From positions 1-29,260 of the IMG/VR virus record IMGVR_UViG_3300036770_002597: DNA of 29,260 nt. The stretch is one strand, 5' to 3'. The position numbers and the translations under genes are program-made. Shown piece after piece: positions 15,022-22,582 of this stretch; position 1 is the stretch's first letter, and every line of letters starts with the position of its first letter. The stretch comes from a virus. The notes beneath the pieces are model-generated. The model did not search any database. It was not told the DNA's origin and worked only from the letters and a program-made list of their open reading frames with translations.

Positions 15022-15432
15022 ATGACTCAAAAAATTGACACTGAAAAATATGTTGAATTTGTACGCCAAACTACCAGTCCGGCAAGTAGCGATTTTCCTT
15101 CTCTGCTTTCTCGCTTAACTGAACTTGAAGCACAAAATGCTGATGTATGTCGTTTGATGACTGCTGCTTATGGTCTTACTGCCGAGGCAGGTGAGTTCAC
15201 TGAGGTTGTGAAAAAAATCTTCCTTCAAGGTAAACCTTATAATGAAGATAATGTATTTCATATGAAGCGTGAACTTGGTGATATTTGTTGGTATCTCGCA
15301 CAGGCATGTATGGCACTTGGTATTACTTTTGATGAAGTTCTTGAAATGAATTTCCAAAAACTAAGTGCTCGTTATCCAGAAGGAACTTTTAATGTTCATT
15401 ATTCTGAAAATCGTAAAGAAGGCGATCTTTAA
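15022..15432 (+). CDS. mazG: MazG-type nucleotide pyrophosphohydrolase
   Basis: 136 residues. The metal-binding helices are visible: GLTAEAGEFTEVVKKIF (E55, E58, E61) and KRELGDICWYLAQ (E84, D87), the EXXE...EXXD pattern of all-alpha NTP pyrophosphatases. Cyanophage MazG enzymes hydrolyse (d)NTPs to monophosphates; early proposals linked them to (p)ppGpp, and more recent work favours dGTP/dCTP-type substrates. Here it could recycle nucleotides from AT-poor host DNA into an AT-rich phage pool (inference). It has its own promoter and an AAAGGAG SD (15001-15007, rather distant), and is followed by a late promoter. Confidence 0.9.
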   Translation: MTQKIDTEKYVEFVRQTTSPASSDFPSLLSRLTELEAQNADVCRLMTAAYGLTAEAGEFTEVVKKIFLQGKPYNEDNVFHMKRELGDICWYLAQACMALGITFDEVLEMNFQKLSARYPEGTFNVHYSENRKEGDL

Positions 15433-15448
15433 TTGAAATAATTTTTAT

Positions 15449-15470
15449 TATAAATACTTAGAAAGTATTT
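15449..15470 (+). promoter_or_regulatory. T4-type late promoter overlapping a small hairpin
   Basis: TATAAATA (15449-15456) is followed by an AAATACTT (15452-15459) / AAGTATTT (15463-15470) inverted repeat. The 5' arm is part of the promoter, so a late mRNA starting near 15462 cannot form the hairpin. The downstream gene at 15479 is virion-like, fitting late expression. Confidence 0.7.
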
Positions 15471-15478
15471 GTAGAAAA

Positions 15479-16096
15479 ATGAATTCTAAACTTTTCAGAG
15501 AAGCAACTCTTTCTTATTATGCAGTCTATGATCAAGATCTCCGTGAAGAAATGGAAGAACTTGGTATGTTTAATTCTGTAGATGAAGCAAGAGCACCTGG
15601 AGTAAAGCCTTACAGACCTGGACCTACTGGTGCTGAAGTTAGAGCAGATGCTGCTGCTGCTGAGAAAAAAAGAAAAGAATCTGGCAAAGATAAACCAGGA
15701 TATGGTCCTGAGGATAAATTTAAGAGTGATTGGAAACTAAAAGCAACTCCTTCAACTGTAAATAAGAAAGGTCAAACTGTTTCCCAAAGAATGGATTCAG
15801 AAAAGCCTTATGCCAAGAGAATGACTGGACCTCTCGCTAGAAAGCAAGGAAGTCGCACTGCTTCCAATATCACAAGAGCACTTGAGGGTCCCGGTGAACC
15901 TCAAGCAGTAACTCTTCCAAGAAAGAAATCAACTGTATCAAAAGAAATTATCCGTAAGACTAAAAATGAAGAATATGATATTTATGATGTAGTTCTTTCT
16001 CATCTTCTTGATGAAGGTTATGCTTCAACAGTAGAAAATGCTGAAGCAATTATGGCAAATATGAGTGAAGATTGGATCAATAGCATTATTGACTGA
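15479..16096 (+). CDS. Late, probable virion-associated protein
   Basis: 205 residues behind a late promoter. The centre is basic, Pro/Gly/Ala-rich and low in complexity (PGVKPYRPGPTGAEV, AAAAEKKRKESGKDK). The C-terminus EEYDIYDVVLSHLLDEGYAS plus AEAIMANMSEDWINSII is a module I recognise at the ends of several late structural-type proteins of T4-like cyanophages. No enzyme motif is present. It may be a head-internal or scaffold-associated protein; the exact role is unknown. A terminator-like hairpin follows. Confidence 0.62.
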   Translation: MNSKLFREATLSYYAVYDQDLREEMEELGMFNSVDEARAPGVKPYRPGPTGAEVRADAAAAEKKRKESGKDKPGYGPEDKFKSDWKLKATPSTVNKKGQTVSQRMDSEKPYAKRMTGPLARKQGSRTASNITRALEGPGEPQAVTLPRKKSTVSKEIIRKTKNEEYDIYDVVLSHLLDEGYASTVENAEAIMANMSEDWINSIID

Positions 16097-16119
16097 ATAA
16101 TTTAACAAATAAAAAATTA

Positions 16120-16159
16120 ATATCCTCTTTCTAAATAAAGGAAAGAGGATATTTTTTTA
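16120..16159 (+). promoter_or_regulatory. Terminator/hairpin hiding the SD of the next gene, with late motif in the loop
   Basis: ATATCCTCTTTC (16120-16131) pairs perfectly with GAAAGAGGATAT (16141-16152) and is followed by seven T. The loop, with the last base of the 5' arm, spells CTAAATA (16131-16137), the cyanophage form of the T4 late promoter. The only SD for the ATG at 16159 is AGAGG (16144-16148), buried in the 3' arm. A late transcript would start near 16143 and free it. Confidence 0.72.
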
Positions 16160-16848
16160 TGGCTGGACAAAAAGGATTTGCTTATGAAAATATTATATAC
16201 AATGAATTATTGAAAGAAAATTTAACAAATAATAGGTATAGACCTTCTCAATCCGATAATACAAAACCAGATACAGCATTTTTAGTTAATAATACTTATT
16301 ATAATTTGGAAGTTAAATTGGATTTATCTGCCGATTTTGGTCAGGGAACTTTAAGATATAATTTTAATGATAAAAAATGGTTTACATATTCTGAAAGTTC
16401 TAAAATGAAAGAACTTTTGGATTACTATAAAGTTGATGAATTTGCAAATAAAGAGTGGACTAAAGTTCCTAATAAGGTAAATAGAAATGATAAAGGAAGA
16501 ACTCCAACTAATCTTACTCAACAGCAGATTAGGGAAGATAATATAAACTTTCCCGATAAATATTTAACTCTCAGAGGAAGAAATCCAATAGCAGAATATT
16601 ATAATAGTAAAGATGTTTATTATATTCAAATTGGACAACTTTATGGATTCTATTATATGGGCAAAGATAAAGCAAATCTGGGTGTCCCTGAATTTAATCC
16701 AAGAGAGCAAAAAATTAGAATAAGAAGAAAAGGAAGTGGAGGCGGAAATTATAGGTTTACAACTTCACTTATCATCACTACAAATATACCTAGATCAAAT
16801 TATGATATAGATGCAAATTTAAACTTTATTATAAATGCGTCTCGATAA
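16159..16848 (+). CDS. Putative PD-(D/E)XK nuclease-like late protein
   Basis: 229 residues. The N-terminus has GFAYENIIYNELLKE. Then KPDTAFLVNNTYYNLEVKLD gives the proline-aspartate and, 14 residues later, the E-V-K of a PD-(D/E)XK nuclease core, followed by LSADFGQGTLRYNF. An acidic residue in the first helix (E10) also fits. The C-terminal half is beta-rich and basic (REQKIRIRRKGSGGGNYRF) and may bind DNA. Members of this class include Holliday-junction resolvases and restriction or recombination nucleases; the substrate here is unknown. Placed in the late island, it could process packaged or recombining DNA, or act in competition between phages. The assignment rests on motifs only. Confidence 0.55.
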   Translation: MAGQKGFAYENIIYNELLKENLTNNRYRPSQSDNTKPDTAFLVNNTYYNLEVKLDLSADFGQGTLRYNFNDKKWFTYSESSKMKELLDYYKVDEFANKEWTKVPNKVNRNDKGRTPTNLTQQQIREDNINFPDKYLTLRGRNPIAEYYNSKDVYYIQIGQLYGFYYMGKDKANLGVPEFNPREQKIRIRRKGSGGGNYRFTTSLIITTNIPRSNYDIDANLNFIINASR

Positions 16849-16854
16849 TAAATA
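16846..16854 (+). promoter_or_regulatory. Late promoter candidate (TAATAAATA)
   Basis: AATAAATA (16847-16854) differs by one base from TATAAATA and sits 18 bases upstream of the ATG at 16872. It overlaps the stop codon of the preceding gene. Confidence 0.45.
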
Positions 16855-16871
16855 CATATAAACACTATAAT

Positions 16872-18143
16872 ATGAAGAAATTTTCCCACTTTATAATAGA
16901 AGCAAAAGAAACCAGAGCATCTGAACAGGCTAAAAGAGCTGGTTTAGTTGGTAATGGGCATGGAGATTGGTATAATGCTCAGGGAGAATTTGTGGCAAAA
17001 ACCGTAAATGGAATGCTTAAATATTTTAATAAAGGTCAAAGAGTTGGAGAAAGAGATGTTCCTCCAAAACCTGGAATCCCTTCTCCAGCAGTAGTTGCTC
17101 CTCAACAAGCATCTCAGCAAAAACAACCAGTTGCTACTAAAAGGGTAGATGGTAATCAAAAGGAAATGCCAGCAGATGGGGAATATTTAACTGTTGTTTT
17201 AGCTAGATTTAACCCCCCAACAAAAGATCATAATCAATTATTTTCTGCGGCAGATAGAGCATCTATGGGAGGTGAAGTTAGAATATATCCATCAAGAGCA
17301 GAAGATTCTAAAAAGAATCCGTTAAATCCTGATAAAAAAATAAATTACTTAATGAAAATGTTCCCAGAAATTTCTGAGATTATTGTTAATAATCCAGAAA
17401 TAAAAACTGTTTTTGATGTTCTAATTGCTGCAAATGAGGATGGATATACAAATATTAATATTGTAGTTGGATCAGATAGATTATCTGAAATACAAAGTTT
17501 AGCAAATAAACATAATGGACAGTTTTATCAATTTGATAGTATAAATGTAATTCCCACAGGAACCTTTGATTCTGAAAAAACTACTTTAGGAGTTTCTTCA
17601 GGAATGTTAAGAAAAACTGCTGCAGATAATAATTTTAGAGATTTTAAAAGGGGAATGCCTAAAACTATTAAAGATCCTGATGTTAAAAGGTTATTTAATG
17701 ACTTAAGAAAGTCTATGGGATTTTCTCAAACAACAAAAGAAAATTATCATCTATGGGAAATTGCTCCAGATCTTGATTATAAAAATCTAAGAGAAAATTA
17801 TATTCAAAATAAAATTTTTAAAATTAATGATATTATAGAAAATCTTAATACAGGCCTTATTGGTAAAGTTATTCGTAGAGGAACTAATTATTTAATTTGT
17901 GTCACTGAAGATGATGTAATGTTTAAGTCTTGGATAAAAGATGTAATGGAAGTTAAAGATACTGTTAGAAAAGTAACTTTTAAAAAATTAAGAGAAGAAG
18001 TAAAAAGATTTACTGATGTATCTGGTGTTCCTTCTGACCAAAGATTAGTTGGAACAGATCCATATAGGGAATATACTATGAAAATGTCTCATGTTAAAAA
18101 AATTACTAATTTTATAAATAAATATAAGAAAACTCCTAAGTAA
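16872..18143 (+). CDS. Nucleotidyltransferase-domain late protein (NMNAT/cytidylyltransferase-like)
   Basis: 423 residues in three parts. Residues 1-60 form an N-terminal module, MKKFSHFIIEAKETRASEQ then AGLVGNGHGDWYNAQGEFVA, shared by many late cyanophage proteins. Residues 103-285 form a Rossmann-type nucleotidyltransferase: VVLARFNPPTKDHNQLF, where the second His of the HxGH motif is kept (H120), NIVVGSDRLSE and VSSGMLRK (the ISSxxxR-like motif). Residues 310-420 carry LNTGLIGKVIRRGTNYLICV and a GVPSDQRLVGTDPYREYTM tail, a small beta module typical of structural proteins. Related cyanophage genes are annotated as nicotinate/nicotinamide nucleotide adenylyltransferase. The first His of HxGH is replaced by Thr-Lys, so activity is uncertain. 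Confidence 0.68.
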   Translation: MKKFSHFIIEAKETRASEQAKRAGLVGNGHGDWYNAQGEFVAKTVNGMLKYFNKGQRVGERDVPPKPGIPSPAVVAPQQASQQKQPVATKRVDGNQKEMPADGEYLTVVLARFNPPTKDHNQLFSAADRASMGGEVRIYPSRAEDSKKNPLNPDKKINYLMKMFPEISEIIVNNPEIKTVFDVLIAANEDGYTNINIVVGSDRLSEIQSLANKHNGQFYQFDSINVIPTGTFDSEKTTLGVSSGMLRKTAADNNFRDFKRGMPKTIKDPDVKRLFNDLRKSMGFSQTTKENYHLWEIAPDLDYKNLRENYIQNKIFKINDIIENLNTGLIGKVIRRGTNYLICVTEDDVMFKSWIKDVMEVKDTVRKVTFKKLREEVKRFTDVSGVPSDQRLVGTDPYREYTMKMSHVKKITNFINKYKKTPK

Positions 18144-18147
18144 TAAA

Positions 18148-20322
18148 ATGTCAAATTCTATATTAGAAGGTAAGAAAAAGAGTAAGCAAAATCCTTGGTG
18201 GAATGATGATGGTGATGATATTGGATATGAACCAGGAGAAGTTTCAGGAAAGTTTAGAAAAAAGAAAGTAAAAGAAGGATTTTCTAATTGGAGACAAGAT
18301 CTTTTAGAAGCATCTGATGATAAAAATGATACTAAAAAATTTAAAGAAGGAAAGGTAAAGAATAAAATTAAAACAAGTGCTATTGGTTCTGGTATTGAAA
18401 TTGGAGAAGAATTTGGTCAAACTGGAGGAGTAATAGTTGAGGTAAATGAATTTGATGAGATTAATGATGTATTCTCTGAACTAAATGATCATGAAATTTC
18501 ATTTTTAACGGATAATTTAATTGAAAATTCAATAGAAGAAGTTCTTCTGGATTGTCTTGATGAAGATTATGATATTCATCAAGTAGTTGATATTATTATA
18601 GAAAACATTGATGTTAATATTGATATTTTAAATGAAGCAAAAGTTACTTATGGGCATGATACAAAAATCAAAAGTGACAAATTGCAGAAAGTAAAATCTG
18701 CAGTTAAATCTGTTGGGAAAAAACTTGCCCGTGGTGCTGGGTATGCTGCTGGTCTTGCGGTAAGAGGAGCAAAGGCAGCAGGTAGGGAGGCTTCTTCTGG
18801 TTATGAAAGAGGAAGAAAAGGTTCTTCTTCAAGTCAATCAACATCTTCAGGTTCTTCTCCTGGAATTATTTCAAGAATAGGTTCAAAACTTAAGAGGGGA
18901 ATTAAAGGTGTTATTGCAAGAGGGGCAAGATCACTTTCAAGAGGAGCAAGAGATGTTGCTCGTAAAATGGAAGTAGGGCAAACTGAAAAACCAAGTAAAG
19001 TTCATTCAAAATCTGGAACAAGAGAACCTTCTCCTCGTAGTGGAATAGGTGGGGGTAAAAAAGTTGAAGTTGTTGGTTCCCAAACAGATTCTAAAAAAAC
19101 AGAACCAACTTCAGTAGAAACTGCAACTTCTACCAAGAAAAGACCAAAAGCAACTCGTAGAACAACATCAGTTAGTTCAAAGGCATCAAAGGTAAGGAGA
19201 AGTCAAGAACTTCGTAGACAAGCAGATGAAGTCTTAGCATCATTGAGAAATGAGGATTTAGATATGGACTCAAATACTAATCCTCAAGTTTCAAATGCTA
19301 AAAGAGAACTTTCAACTTTAGATTTAAAAAGAACTAAACTATTAACAAAAATAGCACAGCAGAAAAAACAACAAACAGAAGAATATGAATTAGCAGAACG
19401 TGAAATGACTGCTTCTGATAAAGCAAAGGAAAAAAATATAAAATCGAAATATGATGATTCTAATATGAAGAAAAATATGATAGACCAATATGGCAAAGAA
19501 AAGGGAACTCAAATTTATTTCGCCAAGATTAGAAAAATGGCAATGGAAGAAGTTGTTGATGAAGCAAAATTATCAAGAACAGAAAAAAGACAACAAAGTT
19601 CCGATAAAAAGAAAGGAAGATCTAAGACTATGCATTTAGTTGATCTAGATGCTAATGCTATGAAACCTAAGAAAAAAGGTGTCGAAGCAGAAATTGAAGT
19701 TAAAAAGAGTGGTAAAACTGTAAGATCATTAAATCCTCAGCAGTTTAATACTGATAAAAAGAAAGATGATGAAAAATATGACTTTGGACAATTTGCAAGC
19801 AGCAAGGTCTTTAAAAAGACTTTAAAGGGTAACAAGCACGTTAGAAATCTTCATAGAGGAGGTGAAGCATCTGGACTTACTGCCAGAGGTAAAATGGATA
19901 AACCTCGTGAAGTTGTAAAGCATATAAAGAGCACTGGATTTAAAAATCTTAAGGGAGTTCACTTTACTGGTGATGTTCCTGGAAAGGGAACTGATGATAA
20001 AAAGATGAAAGTAATTAAGCATCTTATTAAAACAAAAAAACCAAAGCAAATAAAATTTAGTGATGATCATGCGAAGAACTTGCAAGCTCCTGAAAAATTT
20101 AATAAGGAAGGAGGAAAAGACAAAACTAAAAATAGAGGTTCTTCAATTCCAAAAATTAAAACTTACCTGACCAGAGATGATGGAAGACCAAAGAGATTTG
20201 GTAGTGGTGGAGGTGGAATAAGAAACCCTAAAGCAGTAAGTAAAACATCTTCTCCTCAAGAAAACCAAAAGAGAAGAAAGCAAGCACGTATGGGTGAAGA
20301 ATTTTCTTTAAGTGAAGATTAA
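18148..20322 (+). CDS. Large Lys-rich late structural-type protein with HAD-like domain
   Basis: 724 residues. The start region (EGFSNWRQDLLEASDDKND, KEGKVKNKIKTSAIGSG) is the standard opening of a cyanophage virion-protein family. An acidic stretch follows (about 100-165), then a highly basic Ala/Gly/Ser-rich linker (KSVGKKLARGAGYAAGLAV and on to about 370). QIYFAKIRKMAMEEVVDEAK lies near 450-475. Residues about 490-660 look like a HAD phosphatase fold: MHLVDLDAN (D499, D501), LTARG (577-581), a Lys-rich helix and FSDDHAKNL (D639, D640). The usual Thr after DxD is Asn, so catalysis may be lost or altered. Probably packaged or assembly-associated; no transmembrane segment. Confidence 0.62.
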   Translation: MSNSILEGKKKSKQNPWWNDDGDDIGYEPGEVSGKFRKKKVKEGFSNWRQDLLEASDDKNDTKKFKEGKVKNKIKTSAIGSGIEIGEEFGQTGGVIVEVNEFDEINDVFSELNDHEISFLTDNLIENSIEEVLLDCLDEDYDIHQVVDIIIENIDVNIDILNEAKVTYGHDTKIKSDKLQKVKSAVKSVGKKLARGAGYAAGLAVRGAKAAGREASSGYERGRKGSSSSQSTSSGSSPGIISRIGSKLKRGIKGVIARGARSLSRGARDVARKMEVGQTEKPSKVHSKSGTREPSPRSGIGGGKKVEVVGSQTDSKKTEPTSVETATSTKKRPKATRRTTSVSSKASKVRRSQELRRQADEVLASLRNEDLDMDSNTNPQVSNAKRELSTLDLKRTKLLTKIAQQKKQQTEEYELAEREMTASDKAKEKNIKSKYDDSNMKKNMIDQYGKEKGTQIYFAKIRKMAMEEVVDEAKLSRTEKRQQSSDKKKGRSKTMHLVDLDANAMKPKKKGVEAEIEVKKSGKTVRSLNPQQFNTDKKKDDEKYDFGQFASSKVFKKTLKGNKHVRNLHRGGEASGLTARGKMDKPREVVKHIKSTGFKNLKGVHFTGDVPGKGTDDKKMKVIKHLIKTKKPKQIKFSDDHAKNLQAPEKFNKEGGKDKTKNRGSSIPKIKTYLTRDDGRPKRFGSGGGGIRNPKAVSKTSSPQENQKRRKQARMGEEFSLSED

Positions 20323-20335
20323 ATAATCGATTAAT

Positions 20336-20342
20336 CTAAATA
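20336..20342 (+). promoter_or_regulatory. Late promoter CTAAATA
   Basis: CTAAATA lies 32 bases before the ATG at 20374, in the short gap after the Lys-rich protein gene. Confidence 0.55.
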
Positions 20343-20373
20343 ATTATATACTACCTTATTGGAGGTAAATCAC

Positions 20374-20559
20374 ATGTCAGTAGCAGCACTCTGGGCTTGG
20401 ATTATTGCTAACGAAGCAGCAGTAGCAACTCTTCTACTTGTTGTTTCCGAATTTCTTGGTGCTATCCCGGCATTTAAATCAAACGGTATTGTTTCTTTTG
20501 TTCTTCTTCAGGCAAGAGAATTTGCAAAGAAAAGAGGTGGACAAGATCCAACCCTATGA
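20374..20559 (+). CDS. Small single-span membrane protein
   Basis: 61 residues from ATG 20374, placed 8 bases after GGAGG (20361-20365). Residues 4-33 are hydrophobic (AALWAWIIANEAAVATLLLV, then VSEFLGAI), forming one or two membrane helices. The C-terminus is basic (REFAKKRGGQDP). The family is common in cyanophages next to late genes. Size and topology would suit a holin-like or membrane-anchoring role, but nothing in the sequence proves it. It is flanked by a late promoter and a terminator, so it forms a single-gene late unit. Confidence 0.65.
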   Translation: MSVAALWAWIIANEAAVATLLLVVSEFLGAIPAFKSNGIVSFVLLQAREFAKKRGGQDPTL

Positions 20560-20586
20560 AAATAAAATAAAAATATAATAATTAGG

Positions 20587-20613
20587 GGGGAGATATTAAA
20601 CTCCCCATTTTTT
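20587..20613 (+). terminator. Intrinsic terminator after the small membrane protein gene
   Basis: GGGGAG (20587-20592) and CTCCCC (20601-20606) form the stem, with an 8-base loop and an A followed by a T-run to 20613. The T-run merges directly into the next late promoter. Confidence 0.85.
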
Positions 20614-20620
20614 ATAAATA
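20613..20620 (+). promoter_or_regulatory. T4-type late promoter TATAAATA
   Basis: A perfect T4 late -10 element, immediately after the terminator and 35 bases before the ATG at 20655. Confidence 0.75.
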
Positions 20621-20654
20621 CTTGTAAGAAAAAATTTTAGTAAAGGTAAAAAGA

Positions 20655-21476
20655 ATGGCACTCTGGGGAACTGCAGATAGTCTTTACTCTGTCGGAACTA
20701 TAACAGTAGATTATGCTGCAAAAACAATTACAGGAACTGCAACATCATTCACTGCTTTTGGAATATCTGCTGGGGATGTAATTACTATCGGTGCTGGTGG
20801 AACTTTTGGTTCTGCAGTAATATCTGGAATTACTTCTGACACATTTATTTCTATTGCATCTACACAATATTTAAGTGGAGAAGTTATTTCTGGAGTTGCT
20901 TACTCAATTTCAGAAAAACCAGTATTTACATTAGGTGATTCTTCATACTTATATTCAGCAGATCCTAAGCATGAAGTTTATGGTGTTGATAAGTATGAAA
21001 TTTCAGCATTAGGAGTTTCTACTCAATATGGTGGAATACATGGAGGATGGGTAGGAATACACACTTATGTTGATATGCACGGCACTCTAAGAGTTAAATC
21101 TGAAACTCTTGTTGCTATGTCAGAGATTACTTCAGGAACTTCTGCAAGTTATACAACTACTGGAGATGCTGCTGATGATACAATTCTTGCTGATGCAATC
21201 ATTACAATTACTTCACAACCTGCTTCTGTTGGAGTTGGAACTACAGTAACAGCAACATTTAGTGTAACTGTTTCTGTAACACCTTCTTATGCACCTCTAT
21301 CTTATCAGTGGCAAGAAGATGATGGTGGTGGATTCGCAGATCTTGCTGGAGAAACTGGAACTAGTGTAAGCATTGCAAATACTGATGCAACTAAGAATGG
21401 ATATGAGTATCAAGTAATAGTAACATCTGGAAATACATCAGTAACTTCTGGAATAGCAACAATGACAGTTTCTTGA
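20655..21476 (+). CDS. Virion structural protein, 'MALWG' family with Ig-like C-terminus
   Basis: 273 residues. The opening MALWGTADSLYSVGTITVDY, then SGISAGDVITIGAG-type strands and GGIHGGWVGIHTYVD plus GTLRVKSETLVAMSEIT, is a pattern I recognise from abundant virion proteins of T4-like marine phages. From residue about 185 a beta-sandwich follows: ITSQPASVGVGTTVTATFSV, LSYQWQEDDGGGF and GYEYQVIVTSGN, typical of phage Ig-like domains with the Y-x-W core. Ig-like domains on phage particles often give weak surface binding. Behind a perfect late promoter. The exact place in the particle is not known to me. Confidence 0.78.
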   Translation: MALWGTADSLYSVGTITVDYAAKTITGTATSFTAFGISAGDVITIGAGGTFGSAVISGITSDTFISIASTQYLSGEVISGVAYSISEKPVFTLGDSSYLYSADPKHEVYGVDKYEISALGVSTQYGGIHGGWVGIHTYVDMHGTLRVKSETLVAMSEITSGTSASYTTTGDAADDTILADAIITITSQPASVGVGTTVTATFSVTVSVTPSYAPLSYQWQEDDGGGFADLAGETGTSVSIANTDATKNGYEYQVIVTSGNTSVTSGIATMTVS

Positions 21477-21482
21477 TAATAT

Positions 21483-21875
21483 ATGATTTTTAATGAATTA
21501 AATGAGGACAATTTTTTATTATTTGCAATAAAAAATTATGAGAATCCCCAGGCAGTTACTAAGGAAGACTTTCAAAAGGATTTAAATCATTTTAAATATA
21601 TTAAAAGGTTATTAAAAAGATACAAAAAAACAGGTGAATTAAAAACTCACCTATTAATTAATCATTTTATTGTTCTTTATAATATATTTGGAGAAGCAAC
21701 TACTCCCATGCTTTTCTTTAAAATTGATAGTGATATGTGGTCTCAAGTAAAAACATTTATTTTATTTTTAAATAGATTGCCTCAACATCCAAAAACATAC
21801 ATACATGATATTACCGTTGATTTAAATTGTTTAACTCAACTTCAAAAAATCTATAATAAAAATGAAAAAGATTGA
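21483..21875 (+). CDS. Conserved late protein, DUF7207-like
   Basis: 130 residues, starting MIFNELNEDNFLLFAIKNYE, with FQKDLNHFKYIKRLLKRYKK, TGELKTHLLINHFIVLYNIF and GEATTPMLFFKIDSDMW. This is a helical family conserved in cyanophages and other T4-like phages beside virion genes (I know it as DUF7207). No function is assigned. It starts 6 bases after the MALWG gene and overlaps the next gene by 14 bases, so all three belong to one late transcript. Confidence 0.68.
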   Translation: MIFNELNEDNFLLFAIKNYENPQAVTKEDFQKDLNHFKYIKRLLKRYKKTGELKTHLLINHFIVLYNIFGEATTPMLFFKIDSDMWSQVKTFILFLNRLPQHPKTYIHDITVDLNCLTQLQKIYNKNEKD

Positions 21876-22086
21876 TAAAATAATTAATTATTTTAGAAAT
21901 TTAAAAGAAGAAGGTCCAACTATGTCATCTGGAAATGTTGGGTTTAATGGTTCTTCTAATCCAAAAGGACCAACTGCTGGATTTGATCCTATTTTAGGTA
22001 TGAGAAAAAGAAAAAATAATGAAGTTGATTTAAGAGCAATAGATTCTAAACTCAGAAGATGGGTAAAATCTATAAGAAATAAATAA
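21862..22086 (+). CDS. Small conserved late protein
   Basis: 74 residues. The N-terminus is a basic helix (KKIDKIINYFRNLKEEGPT). It is followed by a low-complexity Gly/Ser/Asn/Pro segment (MSSGNVGFNGSSNPKGPTAG) and a basic tail (RKRKNN, SKLRRWVKSIRNK). Short proteins opening with a helix and 'LKEEGPT' are frequent in cyanophages directly after the DUF7207-type gene, as here. The function is unknown; size and charge would suit a minor virion or assembly component. The start overlaps the previous gene by 14 bases. Confidence 0.58.
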   Translation: MKKIDKIINYFRNLKEEGPTMSSGNVGFNGSSNPKGPTAGFDPILGMRKRKNNEVDLRAIDSKLRRWVKSIRNK

Positions 22087-22104
22087 TAATAACAAATAGA
22101 TGAA

Positions 22105-22569
22105 TTGTGTGACTTTTCTTCAACAGATTTTAAAAAAATGTCACCATTTTCAGTTAGAAGATCTGACCTAGCAAAGTTAGATGTTTTAGAAACAAAGTTT
22201 AATATTTACGAAGATTTATCTAGACAGATGCTTGACAAATTGGAAGCAGCAGTAGATAAAATATCCGAAGCAAACAGTACGATTGCTAATATTCTTACTA
22301 AGCATGATGCAAGAATTGATCAAACATTAATGAATGATCAAATCTTTATGAAAGAAATTGATGAAATGAAGGAGGAAAATAAAAAAGACCATGAAAAAGT
22401 TTATTCTAGAATTGAGAAACTAGAGGCAAAAATAGAAGAATTTGTAAAGTTTCGTTGGATTCTTGTTGGAGCAGTTATTATTATATCCTTTATATTTTCT
22501 CAATCTTCAGTAGTTGTAGATGTCTTGACCCCTGCCGAAGACCCTGCTAGAATTGAGAGAGCAAAATAA
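22105..22569 (+). CDS. Coiled-coil protein with C-terminal membrane anchor
   Basis: 154 residues from TTG 22105, or 143 from ATG 22138; neither has a clear SD. Residues about 25-115 are heptad-rich and charged (KLEAAVDKISEANSTIANIL, RIEKLEAKIEEFVKFR). They are followed by one transmembrane helix (WILVGAVIIISFIF, about 118-131) and a short acidic tail. This helix-plus-anchor layout resembles XhlA-type phage lysis or membrane-associated proteins, and similar genes occur in cyanophages. Lysis involvement is only inferred. The gene is the last before primase and has no visible terminator after it. Confidence 0.6.
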   Translation: MCDFSSTDFKKMSPFSVRRSDLAKLDVLETKFNIYEDLSRQMLDKLEAAVDKISEANSTIANILTKHDARIDQTLMNDQIFMKEIDEMKEENKKDHEKVYSRIEKLEAKIEEFVKFRWILVGAVIIISFIFSQSSVVVDVLTPAEDPARIERAK

Positions 22570-22582
22570 TACCTAATTTATA

